A model generated the notes under the pieces. The model did no database searches and was not told the origin of the DNA. It was given only the letters and a program-made list of their open reading frames with translations. Below, one piece after another: positions 41,602 through 49,787 of a stretch of 64,000 nucleotides of DNA. Location of the stretch: positions 113,616 to 177,615 of the forward strand of contig CANHQT010000002.1 of assembly GCA_947463325.1 (NCBI GenBank), written 5' to 3'. Numbering within the stretch: the stretch's first letter is position 1; every line of letters begins with the position of its first letter. A program made the translations under genes and the position numbers. This DNA comes from Sphingomonadaceae bacterium. Lineage in GTDB: Bacteria > Pseudomonadota > Alphaproteobacteria > Sphingomonadales > Sphingomonadaceae.

Positions 41602-41653
41602 CGCGCTTTGGCACCGGCTTCCCAAGGTGCCCCATGGTGCTAAGGGTGGCGCC

Positions 41654-42427
41654 ATGAAGATCGCCACTTACAACGTCAACGGCATCAAGGCCCGCCTGCC
41701 GCGCCTGGTCGAATGGCTCACTGAAACCCAGCCCGATATCGTTTGCCTGCAGGAGTTGAAGTCCGCGGACGAAGGCCTGCCGCTCGCGGATATAGAGGCG
41801 GCTGGCTATGGCGGCGTGTGGCACGGGCAAAAGGGCTTTAACGGCGTCGCTATCCTCGCGCGCGGTGCTGTGCCGGTGGAGGTGCAGCGCGGGCTCGATG
41901 GCGAGCCGGAGGATGAGCATAGCCGCTATATTGAGGCGGACGTCTTCGGTATCCGCGTTGCGGGCATCTATCTGCCCAATGGCAATCCACAGCCCGGTCC
42001 CAAATTCGATTACAAGCTGCGCTGGATGGAGCGTCTGCGCACCCGCGCCCGCGCCATTCTGGCGGAGGAAGTGCCGGCGGTGATTGCGGGCGATTATAAT
42101 GTCATCCCGCATGATGATGATGTGTTCCGCCCCGCCGCCATGGCCGATGATGCGTTGATGCAGCCCGAAAGCCGCGCCGCCTATCGCCGCCTGCTCGGCG
42201 ACGGGTGGACCGATGCGCTGCGCAGCCGTTACCCCTCGGGCGGCGTGTGGACCTATTGGGACTATCAGGCCGGCGCTTGGCAGCGTGACGCGGGCTTCCG
42301 CATCGACCATCTGCTGCTCAGCCCCGCGCTCGCCGATCGCATGACCGATGCCGGTGTCGACAAGTCCCACCGCGGCCGGGAAAAGGCGAGCGACCACGCC
42401 CCGACCTGGGTCGAACTGCGCGGCTGA
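41654..42427 (+). CDS. xth: Exodeoxyribonuclease III
   Basis: A 257-residue AP endonuclease and 3'-5' exonuclease of base excision repair. It has NVNGIKARL at the start, CLQELK with the metal-binding Glu, the AGDYNVIPHDDDV stretch with Asp/Asn, and the C-terminal SDHAPTW with catalytic Asp/His. The ATG at 41654 begins the first strand KIATYNVNG. It is convergent to the GNAT-like gene after 44 bases. Confidence 0.95.
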   Translation: MKIATYNVNGIKARLPRLVEWLTETQPDIVCLQELKSADEGLPLADIEAAGYGGVWHGQKGFNGVAILARGAVPVEVQRGLDGEPEDEHSRYIEADVFGIRVAGIYLPNGNPQPGPKFDYKLRWMERLRTRARAILAEEVPAVIAGDYNVIPHDDDVFRPAAMADDALMQPESRAAYRRLLGDGWTDALRSRYPSGGVWTYWDYQAGAWQRDAGFRIDHLLLSPALADRMTDAGVDKSHRGREKASDHAPTWVELRG

Positions 42428-42471
42428 CGGCGGCTATGCTTCGGTCATGAACCGGAGCCTTAGTCTCGCCG

Positions 42472-43629
42472 TCACAGCGCCTTTTTGTAGATGCGATAGA
42501 CCCGGTCGACTGTGCCGCCGACCGCTTCGCCGACAGACCGCATGCCGGCGTTGCTTGCCAGCACCCAGCCGAAATCGCCGTGTGTCGCGCCATATTTGCT
42601 GACCGAGGCGCGGCGGATATATTCGACCATCATGAAGGCGAGCTGGCTTGCGGTGCGGCTCGACTGCAGCCTTTTGACCACGCCCATCAGCGGCACGCGC
42701 ATGCGCCGGACCTTGGGTGCGCGCAGCCACCACAGCATCCGCGCCCAGTTGAACGGGAGTAAATTGCCGCCAAACTCGGCCAGCTTTTCATTGAGGTCCG
42801 GGATGGTCATCATGAAGGCGACCGGCTCGCCATCAATTTCGGCAAAGCGGACCAGATCGCCGAACACGATGGTTTTCAGCTTCTTGCCGGCATAGGCGAT
42901 CTCCGCGTCGGTCAGCGGCACAAAGCCCCAATTGTCGCTCCAGGCATCGTTGAGAATGCCGAGGAGCAGCGCGGCTTCCTCGGCAAATTTGCTCTTGTCG
43001 GCTTCGCGGACGCGGATCTTGCCGGCCTTTTCGCCCATCGCGACAATGCGCTGGGTCAGCTCGGGCATCTCCTGATCGATCTTGAGGTCATAATTCCACA
43101 GATCCTGCACGCCCTTATGTCCGGCGCGCTCGACCCATTCTCCATAGGCGGAGCAATTATGGCCCAGCATGACCGTCGGCGGTTTGTCGAACCCTTCGAC
43201 GAGGAGGCCGGGCTCATCCCACATCGAAAGGCTGATCGGCCCCACGCTGCGGGTCATGCCCTCAGCGCGCAGCCATGCGTCCGCCGCATCGAACAGCGCG
43301 CGGGCTACCGCTTCGCTCTCCGCTTCAAAGAAACCCCAATGGCCGGTGCCGGGGCCGAAGCCCTGTTCCGGCGGCTGGGCCAGCGCCAGATCATCGATGT
43401 GCGCGCTGATCCGTCCGACCGTGCGTTCGGCGATGCGGGCGATGAACAGCTGCATCCGGCCATGGCCGAACCAGGGGTTTTTCTTGGGGTTGAGCAGGCC
43501 ATAGACCTCGTCCCGCAGCGGCGGCACCCAATTCGGATCGCCGGCATTCAGGCGATAGGCGAGCTCGACGAACTCGCGCTTCTCGGCGCGCGTGCGCACC
43601 GGCACGATCTGGATTTGCTCTGCCGCCAC
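42472..43629 (-). CDS. GNAT-like protein of unknown substrate
   Basis: A 385-residue protein found in alphaproteobacteria, sometimes annotated as an acetyltransferase or 'dATP pyrophosphohydrolase'. It begins IQIVPVRTRAEKREFVELAYRLNAGDPNWVPPL and carries a GNAT-like duplicated fold, with FFEAESEAVARALFDAADAWLRAEG in the first half and FMMTIPDLNEKLAEFGG in the second. No clear acetyl-CoA P-loop can be named. GTG at 43629 is used as start, since an AAGGA site lies upstream; the frame is open to 43695. It is divergent from the desaturase gene. Confidence 0.7.
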   Translation of the reverse strand: MAAEQIQIVPVRTRAEKREFVELAYRLNAGDPNWVPPLRDEVYGLLNPKKNPWFGHGRMQLFIARIAERTVGRISAHIDDLALAQPPEQGFGPGTGHWGFFEAESEAVARALFDAADAWLRAEGMTRSVGPISLSMWDEPGLLVEGFDKPPTVMLGHNCSAYGEWVERAGHKGVQDLWNYDLKIDQEMPELTQRIVAMGEKAGKIRVREADKSKFAEEAALLLGILNDAWSDNWGFVPLTDAEIAYAGKKLKTIVFGDLVRFAEIDGEPVAFMMTIPDLNEKLAEFGGNLLPFNWARMLWWLRAPKVRRMRVPLMGVVKRLQSSRTASQLAFMMVEYIRRASVSKYGATHGDFGWVLASNAGMRSVGEAVGGTVDRVYRIYKKAL

Positions 43630-43782
43630 CCTATCTGTCCTTCTCGACCTCTTGTGTGTCGCTGATGCGCTATGCCAAGCGGGCGCGTGGGGCAAGCAAG
43701 CGGCGCGGGCTCACCGCGCGCATGCCATTATGTCGCCACGAAAGCCGACTAGCTGGCCGGCGATATCGAAAAAGGAATGCCC

Positions 43783-44898
43783 ATGTCCGCCTCGACCATC
43801 GCCGCTTCCCCGGTTGTCGAACCTGCTGCTTCCGCTGATGCCGTGGCCGCGCGCCGCGCCGCACTGGCGCGCCAGCCTGATGACATGGCGATGCTGCGCG
43901 CCGCGACCGAGCTGACAAAGGATATCGCGGCGCACCGGCCGGCGATCTACTGGGCCGATTTTCTCGGTTCTGCGGGCGTCGGCTATGCGGCCATGGCGGC
44001 GGCGATCATGGCGCCTTCGCTCGGCTGGGCGCTGTTGGCGGCGGTGATCTCGGTTCTCGCCCTCTATCGTGCTGGCCTGTTCATTCATGAAATCTCGCAC
44101 ATGAAACCGTCGGCGGTGCCGGGTTTCTGGACCGGCTACCATATTGTTGCGGGCATTCCGCTGCTCGTCCCATCCTTCATGTATGAAGGGATCCACAATC
44201 TCCATCATGCCCGCACCCGCTATGGCACGGCGGAGGACCCGGAATATCTGCCGCTCGCGCTCATGAAGCCGTGGAGCGTGCCGCTGTTCGTGCTGGTGTC
44301 TGCGCTTGGCCCGCTTGCGCTGCTCATCCGCTATGGTGTGCTTGGCCCCATATCGCTGTTCGTGCCGCCGCTGCGCCGGTTGCTGGTGGAACGCTATTCG
44401 GGCTTGGTCATCAATCCCGCCTTCCGCCGCAAGATGCCTGAGGGCGAAGCGCGCACCCGCTGGCTGGTGACAGAGGTTGCCGCAAGTCTGTGGGCAATGG
44501 CGCTCATCGCCATGGTCGCGACCGGCATCATCCCGCTGACCGCTTTCCTGATCGGCTTTGGCATTGTTTCTGCCGTGATCGTGCTCAACCAGGTGCGCAC
44601 GCTCGTCGCGCATCTGTGGGAGAATGAGGGCGAGGTGATGACCCTGACCGCCCAGTATCTCGATAGCGTCAATGTGCCGCCGCCGGGCCTGCTGCCGGAA
44701 CTATGGGCACCGGTGGGGCTGCGGTACCACGCGCTGCACCACATGCTGCCCAGCTTGCCCTATCACGCGCTGGGTGAAGCGCACCGCCGCCTATCGGCGC
44801 ATCTCGGCGTGGAATCGACTTACAGCCGCGCGAATTATCGCACGCTGACCGGCCTTGTCGTCCGGCTGGTGCGCGGCAGCGGCAAAGCAGCCGCCTGA
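43783..44898 (+). CDS. Membrane fatty acid desaturase
   Basis: A 371-residue membrane di-iron desaturase. The three His boxes are HEISH (102-106), HNLHH (138-142) and HALHH near residue 318, in the order and spacing of the acyl desaturase/hydroxylase family. There are about four to five hydrophobic segments and an Ala-rich N-terminal tail. AAGGA lies six bases before the ATG at 43783, so this is used instead of the ATG at 43777. It probably changes membrane fluidity, though lipid or carotenoid substrates cannot be told apart. It ends four bases before the convergent lptG stop. Confidence 0.9.
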   Translation: MSASTIAASPVVEPAASADAVAARRAALARQPDDMAMLRAATELTKDIAAHRPAIYWADFLGSAGVGYAAMAAAIMAPSLGWALLAAVISVLALYRAGLFIHEISHMKPSAVPGFWTGYHIVAGIPLLVPSFMYEGIHNLHHARTRYGTAEDPEYLPLALMKPWSVPLFVLVSALGPLALLIRYGVLGPISLFVPPLRRLLVERYSGLVINPAFRRKMPEGEARTRWLVTEVAASLWAMALIAMVATGIIPLTAFLIGFGIVSAVIVLNQVRTLVAHLWENEGEVMTLTAQYLDSVNVPPPGLLPELWAPVGLRYHALHHMLPSLPYHALGEAHRRLSAHLGVESTYSRANYRTLTGLVVRLVRGSGKAAA

Positions 44899-44902
44899 CC
44901 CG

Positions 44903-46006
44903 TCATTCTTCGCTGCGGACGAGCACCAGTTCGCCGATCAGCAGGAACAGGAAGAACGGCCCCCATGCCGCGAGCAACGGCGGGTAAGCGCCGAGATTGC
45001 CCATGGCGAGGCCGAAATTGTCGGCCACGAAATAGGCAAAGCCGAGCGCCATGCCGATCACCGCGCGCACGAACAATTGCCCCGACCGCGCCAGGCCAAA
45101 GCCTGCCACCGCGCCGAGGAGCGGCATCAGAATGGCCGACAGCGGGCCAGAAATCTTGTGCCACAGGATGGTTTCCGCTTCCTGCGTCGGTCGGCCCGCT
45201 GCCTCCAGCGCCGCGATGGCGCTACGCAATTCGCCAAAGGACAGGCCTTCGGGATCGATCTTGGCGAGGGTGAAGCGGTCAGGCGTGACGCCCAGGTCGG
45301 TCTCGATTGTGCCGAGCGCAGTCGAACGGCCCGACGTGACATCAAACCGCCGTGCATTTTCAAGCCGCCAGCGCCCCGGTGTGGCAGTCGGCACCGCGCT
45401 GTCAGCCTGAACCATCACGGCCAGTGTGCCTTGCGGCCGGCCGAACAGTTCGATCCCTTCCAGCCGCGCATCCTGCCCGCGCCCGCGCACGGTCATCGCG
45501 TTGATCAGGGTTCCGTTGCTCGTCACCCAGACATTGGTGCGCACGCCTGAATCCCTTGGGATCGCGGCATATTCTACATCCTGCCAAGCATTGAGTGCAG
45601 CTGTCGCCCGCACCACGATCCGCTCGTTGAAGGTAAAGCTCACCAGCGCCACGAACAGGCTGGCGACGATCAGCGGCGCAAGGATCTGGTGCGCGCTCAT
45701 GCCGCCGGCCTTCATCGAGACGATCTCGCTGTTCTGGTTCAATGTCACCAGCGTCAGCAGGGTGCCGAGCAGCACGGAAAAGGGCAGGAACGTCTCAATG
45801 ATCTGCGGGACGCGCAGACCCGCATAGCGCCAGACATCGGCGTCGCTGTTGCCCGCGACCGAGAGGATCTTGCCGCTCTCACCCAAGAGGTCGAGCGTTT
45901 GCAGCACCACCACCAGCATCGCGAGGATCGCGAAGCTGCGGATCAGGAACATCTTCGCGACATACCAGCCGAGCGTGCGCGAGGGGAAAAAGGAGGGCGA
46001 ATTCAT
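44903..46006 (-). CDS. lptG: LPS export ABC transporter permease LptG
   Basis: A 367-residue permease of the LptB2FG complex that extracts lipopolysaccharide (in sphingomonads, possibly glycosphingolipid) from the inner membrane. It has the N-terminal helix after TLGWYVAKMFL, a large periplasmic domain, and three C-terminal helices. It starts inside the stop codon of lptF (ATGA), so the two are translated together. lptB is not in the window. Confidence 0.93.
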   Translation of the reverse strand: MNSPSFFPSRTLGWYVAKMFLIRSFAILAMLVVVLQTLDLLGESGKILSVAGNSDADVWRYAGLRVPQIIETFLPFSVLLGTLLTLVTLNQNSEIVSMKAGGMSAHQILAPLIVASLFVALVSFTFNERIVVRATAALNAWQDVEYAAIPRDSGVRTNVWVTSNGTLINAMTVRGRGQDARLEGIELFGRPQGTLAVMVQADSAVPTATPGRWRLENARRFDVTSGRSTALGTIETDLGVTPDRFTLAKIDPEGLSFGELRSAIAALEAAGRPTQEAETILWHKISGPLSAILMPLLGAVAGFGLARSGQLFVRAVIGMALGFAYFVADNFGLAMGNLGAYPPLLAAWGPFFLFLLIGELVLVRSEE

Positions 46007-47223
46007 GCGCCTGCCGCCTCCGATTTGCGACGGACCAGCCGGGCAATGGCGGTTCCTGCCTTGGCGAACATCCGCTCAAGTGCCCCGATGGGCTGACCGC
46101 CCGGCACGTAGGCAACCGTGCGATACATCCAGATGCTGAGCGCCGAGAAGAGGAGGAAGGGTATCCACAGCGCCAGGAACGGGTCAATCCGGCCCAGCGC
46201 GCCGAAATCCTCGGCATATTGGTTGATCTTGTGCTGCGTCACCAGCATCACGATGGCGAGGAAGACGCCCAGCGCCGATGTTGATCGTTTGGGCGGGATG
46301 GCCAGCGCGATGGCGAGCAGTGGCAGCACCAGCATTGTCGCTACTTCGACCAGCCGGAAATGGAAATTGGCCTGGCTTTCCAGCCGTATAGCCAGCGGAT
46401 TGCGCTCATCTGCGCCGACGATGGCGAGTTCGGGGATGGTGAGCTCGCGGTCGGCTCCGCCGCGTCCCCTGAATTCGGCAATCTTGGGCAGATCAATGGG
46501 CAGGTCATGGACGGAGAAGGTCAGGACGCGCGGGGTCGCGAACCCCGGGCCGTTATGCACCAGCATCCCGTCTGTTAGGCGCAGCACGATGGTGTCAGGG
46601 TCACCGGTGGCGAGGAATTGGCCCGATGCCGCGCTCGCCGCGATGGTCTGTCCGTCATTGCCACGCGCGCGGGCGAAGATGCCCGTCAGGCGCTGGCCCT
46701 CATCCTCGCTGCGTTCGACGCGCAGCGTCAGCCGCTGGCCGAGGTTGGTGAACTCGCCCACCTTGATCGAAGCGCCGAGCGCGCCTGACCGCAGCTCGAA
46801 CCGCAGCCCTTCATAGGCGTAGCGCGCATGGGGCTGGATGAAGCCGACAATGGCGAGATTGAGAAGGGCAAGGCCGATCGCATAGGCAAAGGGCGCCTTG
46901 AGCAGTTGCGTGTAGCCCAGGCCCACGGCGCGCATCACATCGAGCTCGGACGAGGTTGCGAGCTTCCGGAAGGCGAGCAGGATGCCGAGCGTCAGGCCGA
47001 TGGGAATGCCGAGTGAAAGATATTCGGGGATGAGGTTGGCCAGCATCCGCCACACCACACTCACTGGCCCGCCTTCGGTCGCCACGAAATCGAACAGCCG
47101 CAGCATCTTTTCGAGCACCAGCAGCATGGCTGACAGCACCAGCGTACCGATCAGCGGCATGGCGATCAGCTTGGCGATGTAGCGGTCAGTCGCGGTCCAG
47201 GAAAAGAAGCGCAGCAGGGTCAA
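46003..47223 (-). CDS. lptF: LPS export ABC transporter permease LptF
   Basis: A 406-residue permease partner of LptG. It has the N-terminal DRYIAKLIAMPLIGTLV helix, a periplasmic jellyroll-type domain with MRAVGLGYTQLLKAP near residue 100, and C-terminal helices. The start is a TTG at 47223, weakly supported by a GGAG, because no in-frame ATG lies before the first helix. The distance to the divergent DUF2141 gene is 202 bases. It forms one operon with lptG. Confidence 0.92.
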   Translation of the reverse strand: MTLLRFFSWTATDRYIAKLIAMPLIGTLVLSAMLLVLEKMLRLFDFVATEGGPVSVVWRMLANLIPEYLSLGIPIGLTLGILLAFRKLATSSELDVMRAVGLGYTQLLKAPFAYAIGLALLNLAIVGFIQPHARYAYEGLRFELRSGALGASIKVGEFTNLGQRLTLRVERSEDEGQRLTGIFARARGNDGQTIAASAASGQFLATGDPDTIVLRLTDGMLVHNGPGFATPRVLTFSVHDLPIDLPKIAEFRGRGGADRELTIPELAIVGADERNPLAIRLESQANFHFRLVEVATMLVLPLLAIALAIPPKRSTSALGVFLAIVMLVTQHKINQYAEDFGALGRIDPFLALWIPFLLFSALSIWMYRTVAYVPGGQPIGALERMFAKAGTAIARLVRRKSEAAGA

Positions 47224-47376
47224 AGGCTCCGGCGGGGATGCTGTCCAATCGCCTAGCCCAAAGCCGCGCCTGTCGCAAAGGGTGGAATATGCGCAAAATG
47301 CCTAAGCATCTCCGCACACTCACCCCAATTCTGCCGCAAAGTGCCGCAATAGGCGTGGCTAACAAGGGGGTCTCTG

Positions 47377-47398
47377 CCCGGCATCTGTTGGTGCCGGG
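47377..47398 (+). other. Stem-loop in the leader of the DUF2141 gene
   Basis: CCCGGCA at 47377-47383 pairs with TGCCGGG at 47392-47398 over TCTGTTGG, 28 bases before the ATG. No T-run. It could be a 5'-leader structure. Confidence 0.4.
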
Positions 47399-47425
47399 TC
47401 CGTAGAATACGGGAGTGACCGATTG

Positions 47426-47941
47426 ATGCGTTTGCCTTTCCGCCGCCTGACCGCTTTGGGTCTCGCTGCTGCTTTGCTGGCTCCGGCTGTGCCTGCTTCG
47501 GCGCAGATCGGCCCGCATGCCGCGCGCTGCGTGGCTGGTGAAACCTCGGTGATCGTCAATGTCACCGGTTTTCGGGAGCGCGCTGGCACGCTGCGCGTCC
47601 AGCTTTATGCCGCCAACCCGCGCACCTTCCTTGAACGCCGCCAATATCTGGTCCGCGTCGAAATCCCGGTCACCCGCAGCGGTGACATGCCCGTCTGCCT
47701 GCCGGTCAATGCCGCCGGTCGCTATGCGGTGATGGTTCGCCATGATGCTAATGGTAACGGCCGGTCGGACCGGTCGGACGGCGGCGGCTTTTCCGGCAAT
47801 CCTGACGTCAGCCTCATTGACCTCGCGCTGCGCCGCAAACCCAGCCTTGCGCGGGTCGGCTTCAATGTCGCCGATGCACCGGTCAGGATCAACGTCGTGC
47901 TCAACTATGTGCAGGGCGGCTCCTTCGAGCCGGTGAGCTGA
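47426..47941 (+). CDS. DUF2141 secreted protein
   Basis: A 171-residue exported protein with a signal peptide cleaved after PASA. The mature domain, with GTLRVQLYAANPRTFLERRQ and RYAVMVRHDANGNGRSD, is a small all-beta DUF2141 fold; the DANGNGRSD loop looks like a Ca-binding type turn. The family's role is unknown. A hairpin (47377-47398) lies in its leader. It is followed after four bases by the lipid kinase gene, so they are probably in one operon. Confidence 0.82.
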   Translation: MRLPFRRLTALGLAAALLAPAVPASAQIGPHAARCVAGETSVIVNVTGFRERAGTLRVQLYAANPRTFLERRQYLVRVEIPVTRSGDMPVCLPVNAAGRYAVMVRHDANGNGRSDRSDGGGFSGNPDVSLIDLALRRKPSLARVGFNVADAPVRINVVLNYVQGGSFEPVS

Positions 47942-47945
47942 AGCG

Positions 47946-48914
47946 ATGGTCGCGGTTGCCCTCCTGTCGAACCCCCGTTCGACGGGCAATCGCGCCCAGC
48001 TCCCGCGTATCCGCGCTTTTTGCGCCAGCCACCCGGACATCTTCCATTATGAGGTGGAGCATGTCGATCAGATCGGGGATGCGCTGCGCTCGATCGCGCT
48101 GGTGCGCCCGCGCGTCATCGCCATCAATGGCGGTGACGGCACGGTGCAGGCGGCGCTGACCGAAATTCATGGCGGCAATCATTTCGGCAACGGTCCCGTC
48201 CCGCCGGTTGCTGTGCTGCCCAATGGCAAGACCAACCTGATCGCGCTCGATCTTGGCGCCAGCGGCGATCCGCTGGAGGCTCTGGAACATGTGCTGGACC
48301 TCGCCCACGGCTCCCTCAGTGAACATGTCGTTGAGCGGCAGCTGATCGCCCTGTCGAACAGCAGCACCACGCGTCCGGTGCTCGGCATGTTCCTCGGCGG
48401 GGCAAAGCTTGCCGACTGCATCCTTTATTGCCGCCACCGCATCTATCCGCTCGGCCTGCCTAATGGCCTGTCGCATGCGGTTGCCTTCCTGCTGGGCCTG
48501 ATGTCGTTGATCCCCGGCATCGGTCGCTGGCTGATGCCGCAGACCGCGCCGATGACCGTGACTGTGCGCCGCGATGGCGCGATCCGCGGGCGTTTTGCTG
48601 TGTTGATCGTCACCACCCTCGAAAAGCTGCTGTTCAATGCCCGACCCGGCGATGGCCGGCAGGAAGGGCATATGAAACTCGTGGCGGTGAACAATGACCT
48701 GTCGTCGCTGTTCCGCACGCTGCGTGTCGCGCTGTTCGGGACGTTGGGTGACCGGCCGGTGCGCGGGCTCCATTTCGAACAGGGTGACAGCATCTCGATT
48801 GAAGGCGACGCTTCCAGCGTCATCCTGGATGGTGAGATTTTCCAGGCGAGCGGCGGGCACCCAATTCTGCTGCGATCGACCCCGCCAGTTCATTTCCTCA
48901 AACTCGCCGCCTGA
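47946..48914 (+). CDS. Diacylglycerol-kinase-like lipid kinase
   Basis: A 322-residue member of the DAGK catalytic family. The ATP-binding NGGDGT is at residues 61-66, and VLPNGKTNLIALDLG (residues about 92-106) is the second conserved strand. A likely product is phosphatidic acid from diacylglycerol, but sphingoid-base kinase or undecaprenol-kinase-like roles are possible, and relevant because sphingomonads make sphingolipids. It sits between a DUF2141 gene and a Tam41-like gene, with a gap of six bases. Confidence 0.85.
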   Translation: MVAVALLSNPRSTGNRAQLPRIRAFCASHPDIFHYEVEHVDQIGDALRSIALVRPRVIAINGGDGTVQAALTEIHGGNHFGNGPVPPVAVLPNGKTNLIALDLGASGDPLEALEHVLDLAHGSLSEHVVERQLIALSNSSTTRPVLGMFLGGAKLADCILYCRHRIYPLGLPNGLSHAVAFLLGLMSLIPGIGRWLMPQTAPMTVTVRRDGAIRGRFAVLIVTTLEKLLFNARPGDGRQEGHMKLVAVNNDLSSLFRTLRVALFGTLGDRPVRGLHFEQGDSISIEGDASSVILDGEIFQASGGHPILLRSTPPVHFLKLAA

Positions 48915-48920
48915 CGTTCC

Positions 48921-49787
48921 GTGCCGCGCGACGCATCGCTCGAAGCGCTGGTGCGCGCTGAACTGACGCAGGGCGTCCAGCCGCAGGTGGCAGAGATGGC
49001 CGCTGCCATCGCCGCACAGCATCCCGGCGCCCGCGCCGTCCTTTTCTACGGCTCCTGTCTGCGTGAGCAGCAGCTCGATGGGCTGATGCTCGATTTCTAT
49101 CTGATTGTGGACGATTATCGCCGCGCCTATCCGGCGCGCTGGATGGCAATCGCCAACCGGCTCATCCCTCCAAATGTTTTTCCATTCATTAACAATGGTT
49201 TAAGCGCGAAATATGCTGTGCTGAGTGAGGCGGATTTCCACCGTCTCAACGGTCCAGAAACCCGCAATGTCTCGGTCTGGGCGCGCTTTGCCCAGCCTAG
49301 CCGGCTGGTGTGGCAGGCCGACGAGGTTGCCGCCGATGCTGCGGTTGCCGCAGTCGCGCGCGCCGCGCCGACCCTCCTTGCCGCTGCCGGATCACGCGAT
49401 GGCGAAGCCCCGCTCGACTGGTGGCGCCGCGCCTTCGCGCTCACTTACTCGGCGGAATTGCGCGCCGAGCGTCAGGGCAGGGCGCAGTCGGTGGTTGATG
49501 CCGATCCCGATCGGTACGCGGCTTTCTCCGCCCCCGCCGCAGCCGCCATCCCGCCCGGTGCCCGCTCCGGCGGCTGGGCGCGCCGCCGCATGGAGGGCAA
49601 GCTGCTCTCGGTCATCCGCCTCGCCAAGGCCGCCTTCACCTTTGCCGGCGGGATCGATTATCTCGCCTGGAAGATTAACCGGCACGCCGGGACACAGATC
49701 GCCATCACCCCCTGGCAACGCCGCCATCCTTTGCTCGCTGCGCTCTTGCTTGTGCCGCGCTTGTTGCGGCAAGGCGCTGTGAAATGA
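48921..49787 (+). CDS. Tam41-like nucleotidyltransferase (possible CDP-diacylglycerol synthase)
   Basis: A 288-residue protein, start GTG. The pattern YGS (43-45), LDFYLIVDD (57-65), PPNVFPF near 83-89, KYAVLSEADF (97-106), and FAQPSRLVW near 128-136 follows the order of motifs in mitochondrial Tam41, a CDP-DAG synthase that uses CTP and phosphatidate. The C-terminal part with KLLSVIRLAKAAFTFAGG also resembles that family's end. This is similarity by eye and the function is inferred. The preceding lipid kinase could supply its substrate. It overlaps glpD by ATGA. It is of interest because CdsA is the usual bacterial enzyme. Confidence 0.65.
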   Translation: MPRDASLEALVRAELTQGVQPQVAEMAAAIAAQHPGARAVLFYGSCLREQQLDGLMLDFYLIVDDYRRAYPARWMAIANRLIPPNVFPFINNGLSAKYAVLSEADFHRLNGPETRNVSVWARFAQPSRLVWQADEVAADAAVAAVARAAPTLLAAAGSRDGEAPLDWWRRAFALTYSAELRAERQGRAQSVVDADPDRYAAFSAPAAAAIPPGARSGGWARRRMEGKLLSVIRLAKAAFTFAGGIDYLAWKINRHAGTQIAITPWQRRHPLLAALLLVPRLLRQGAVK

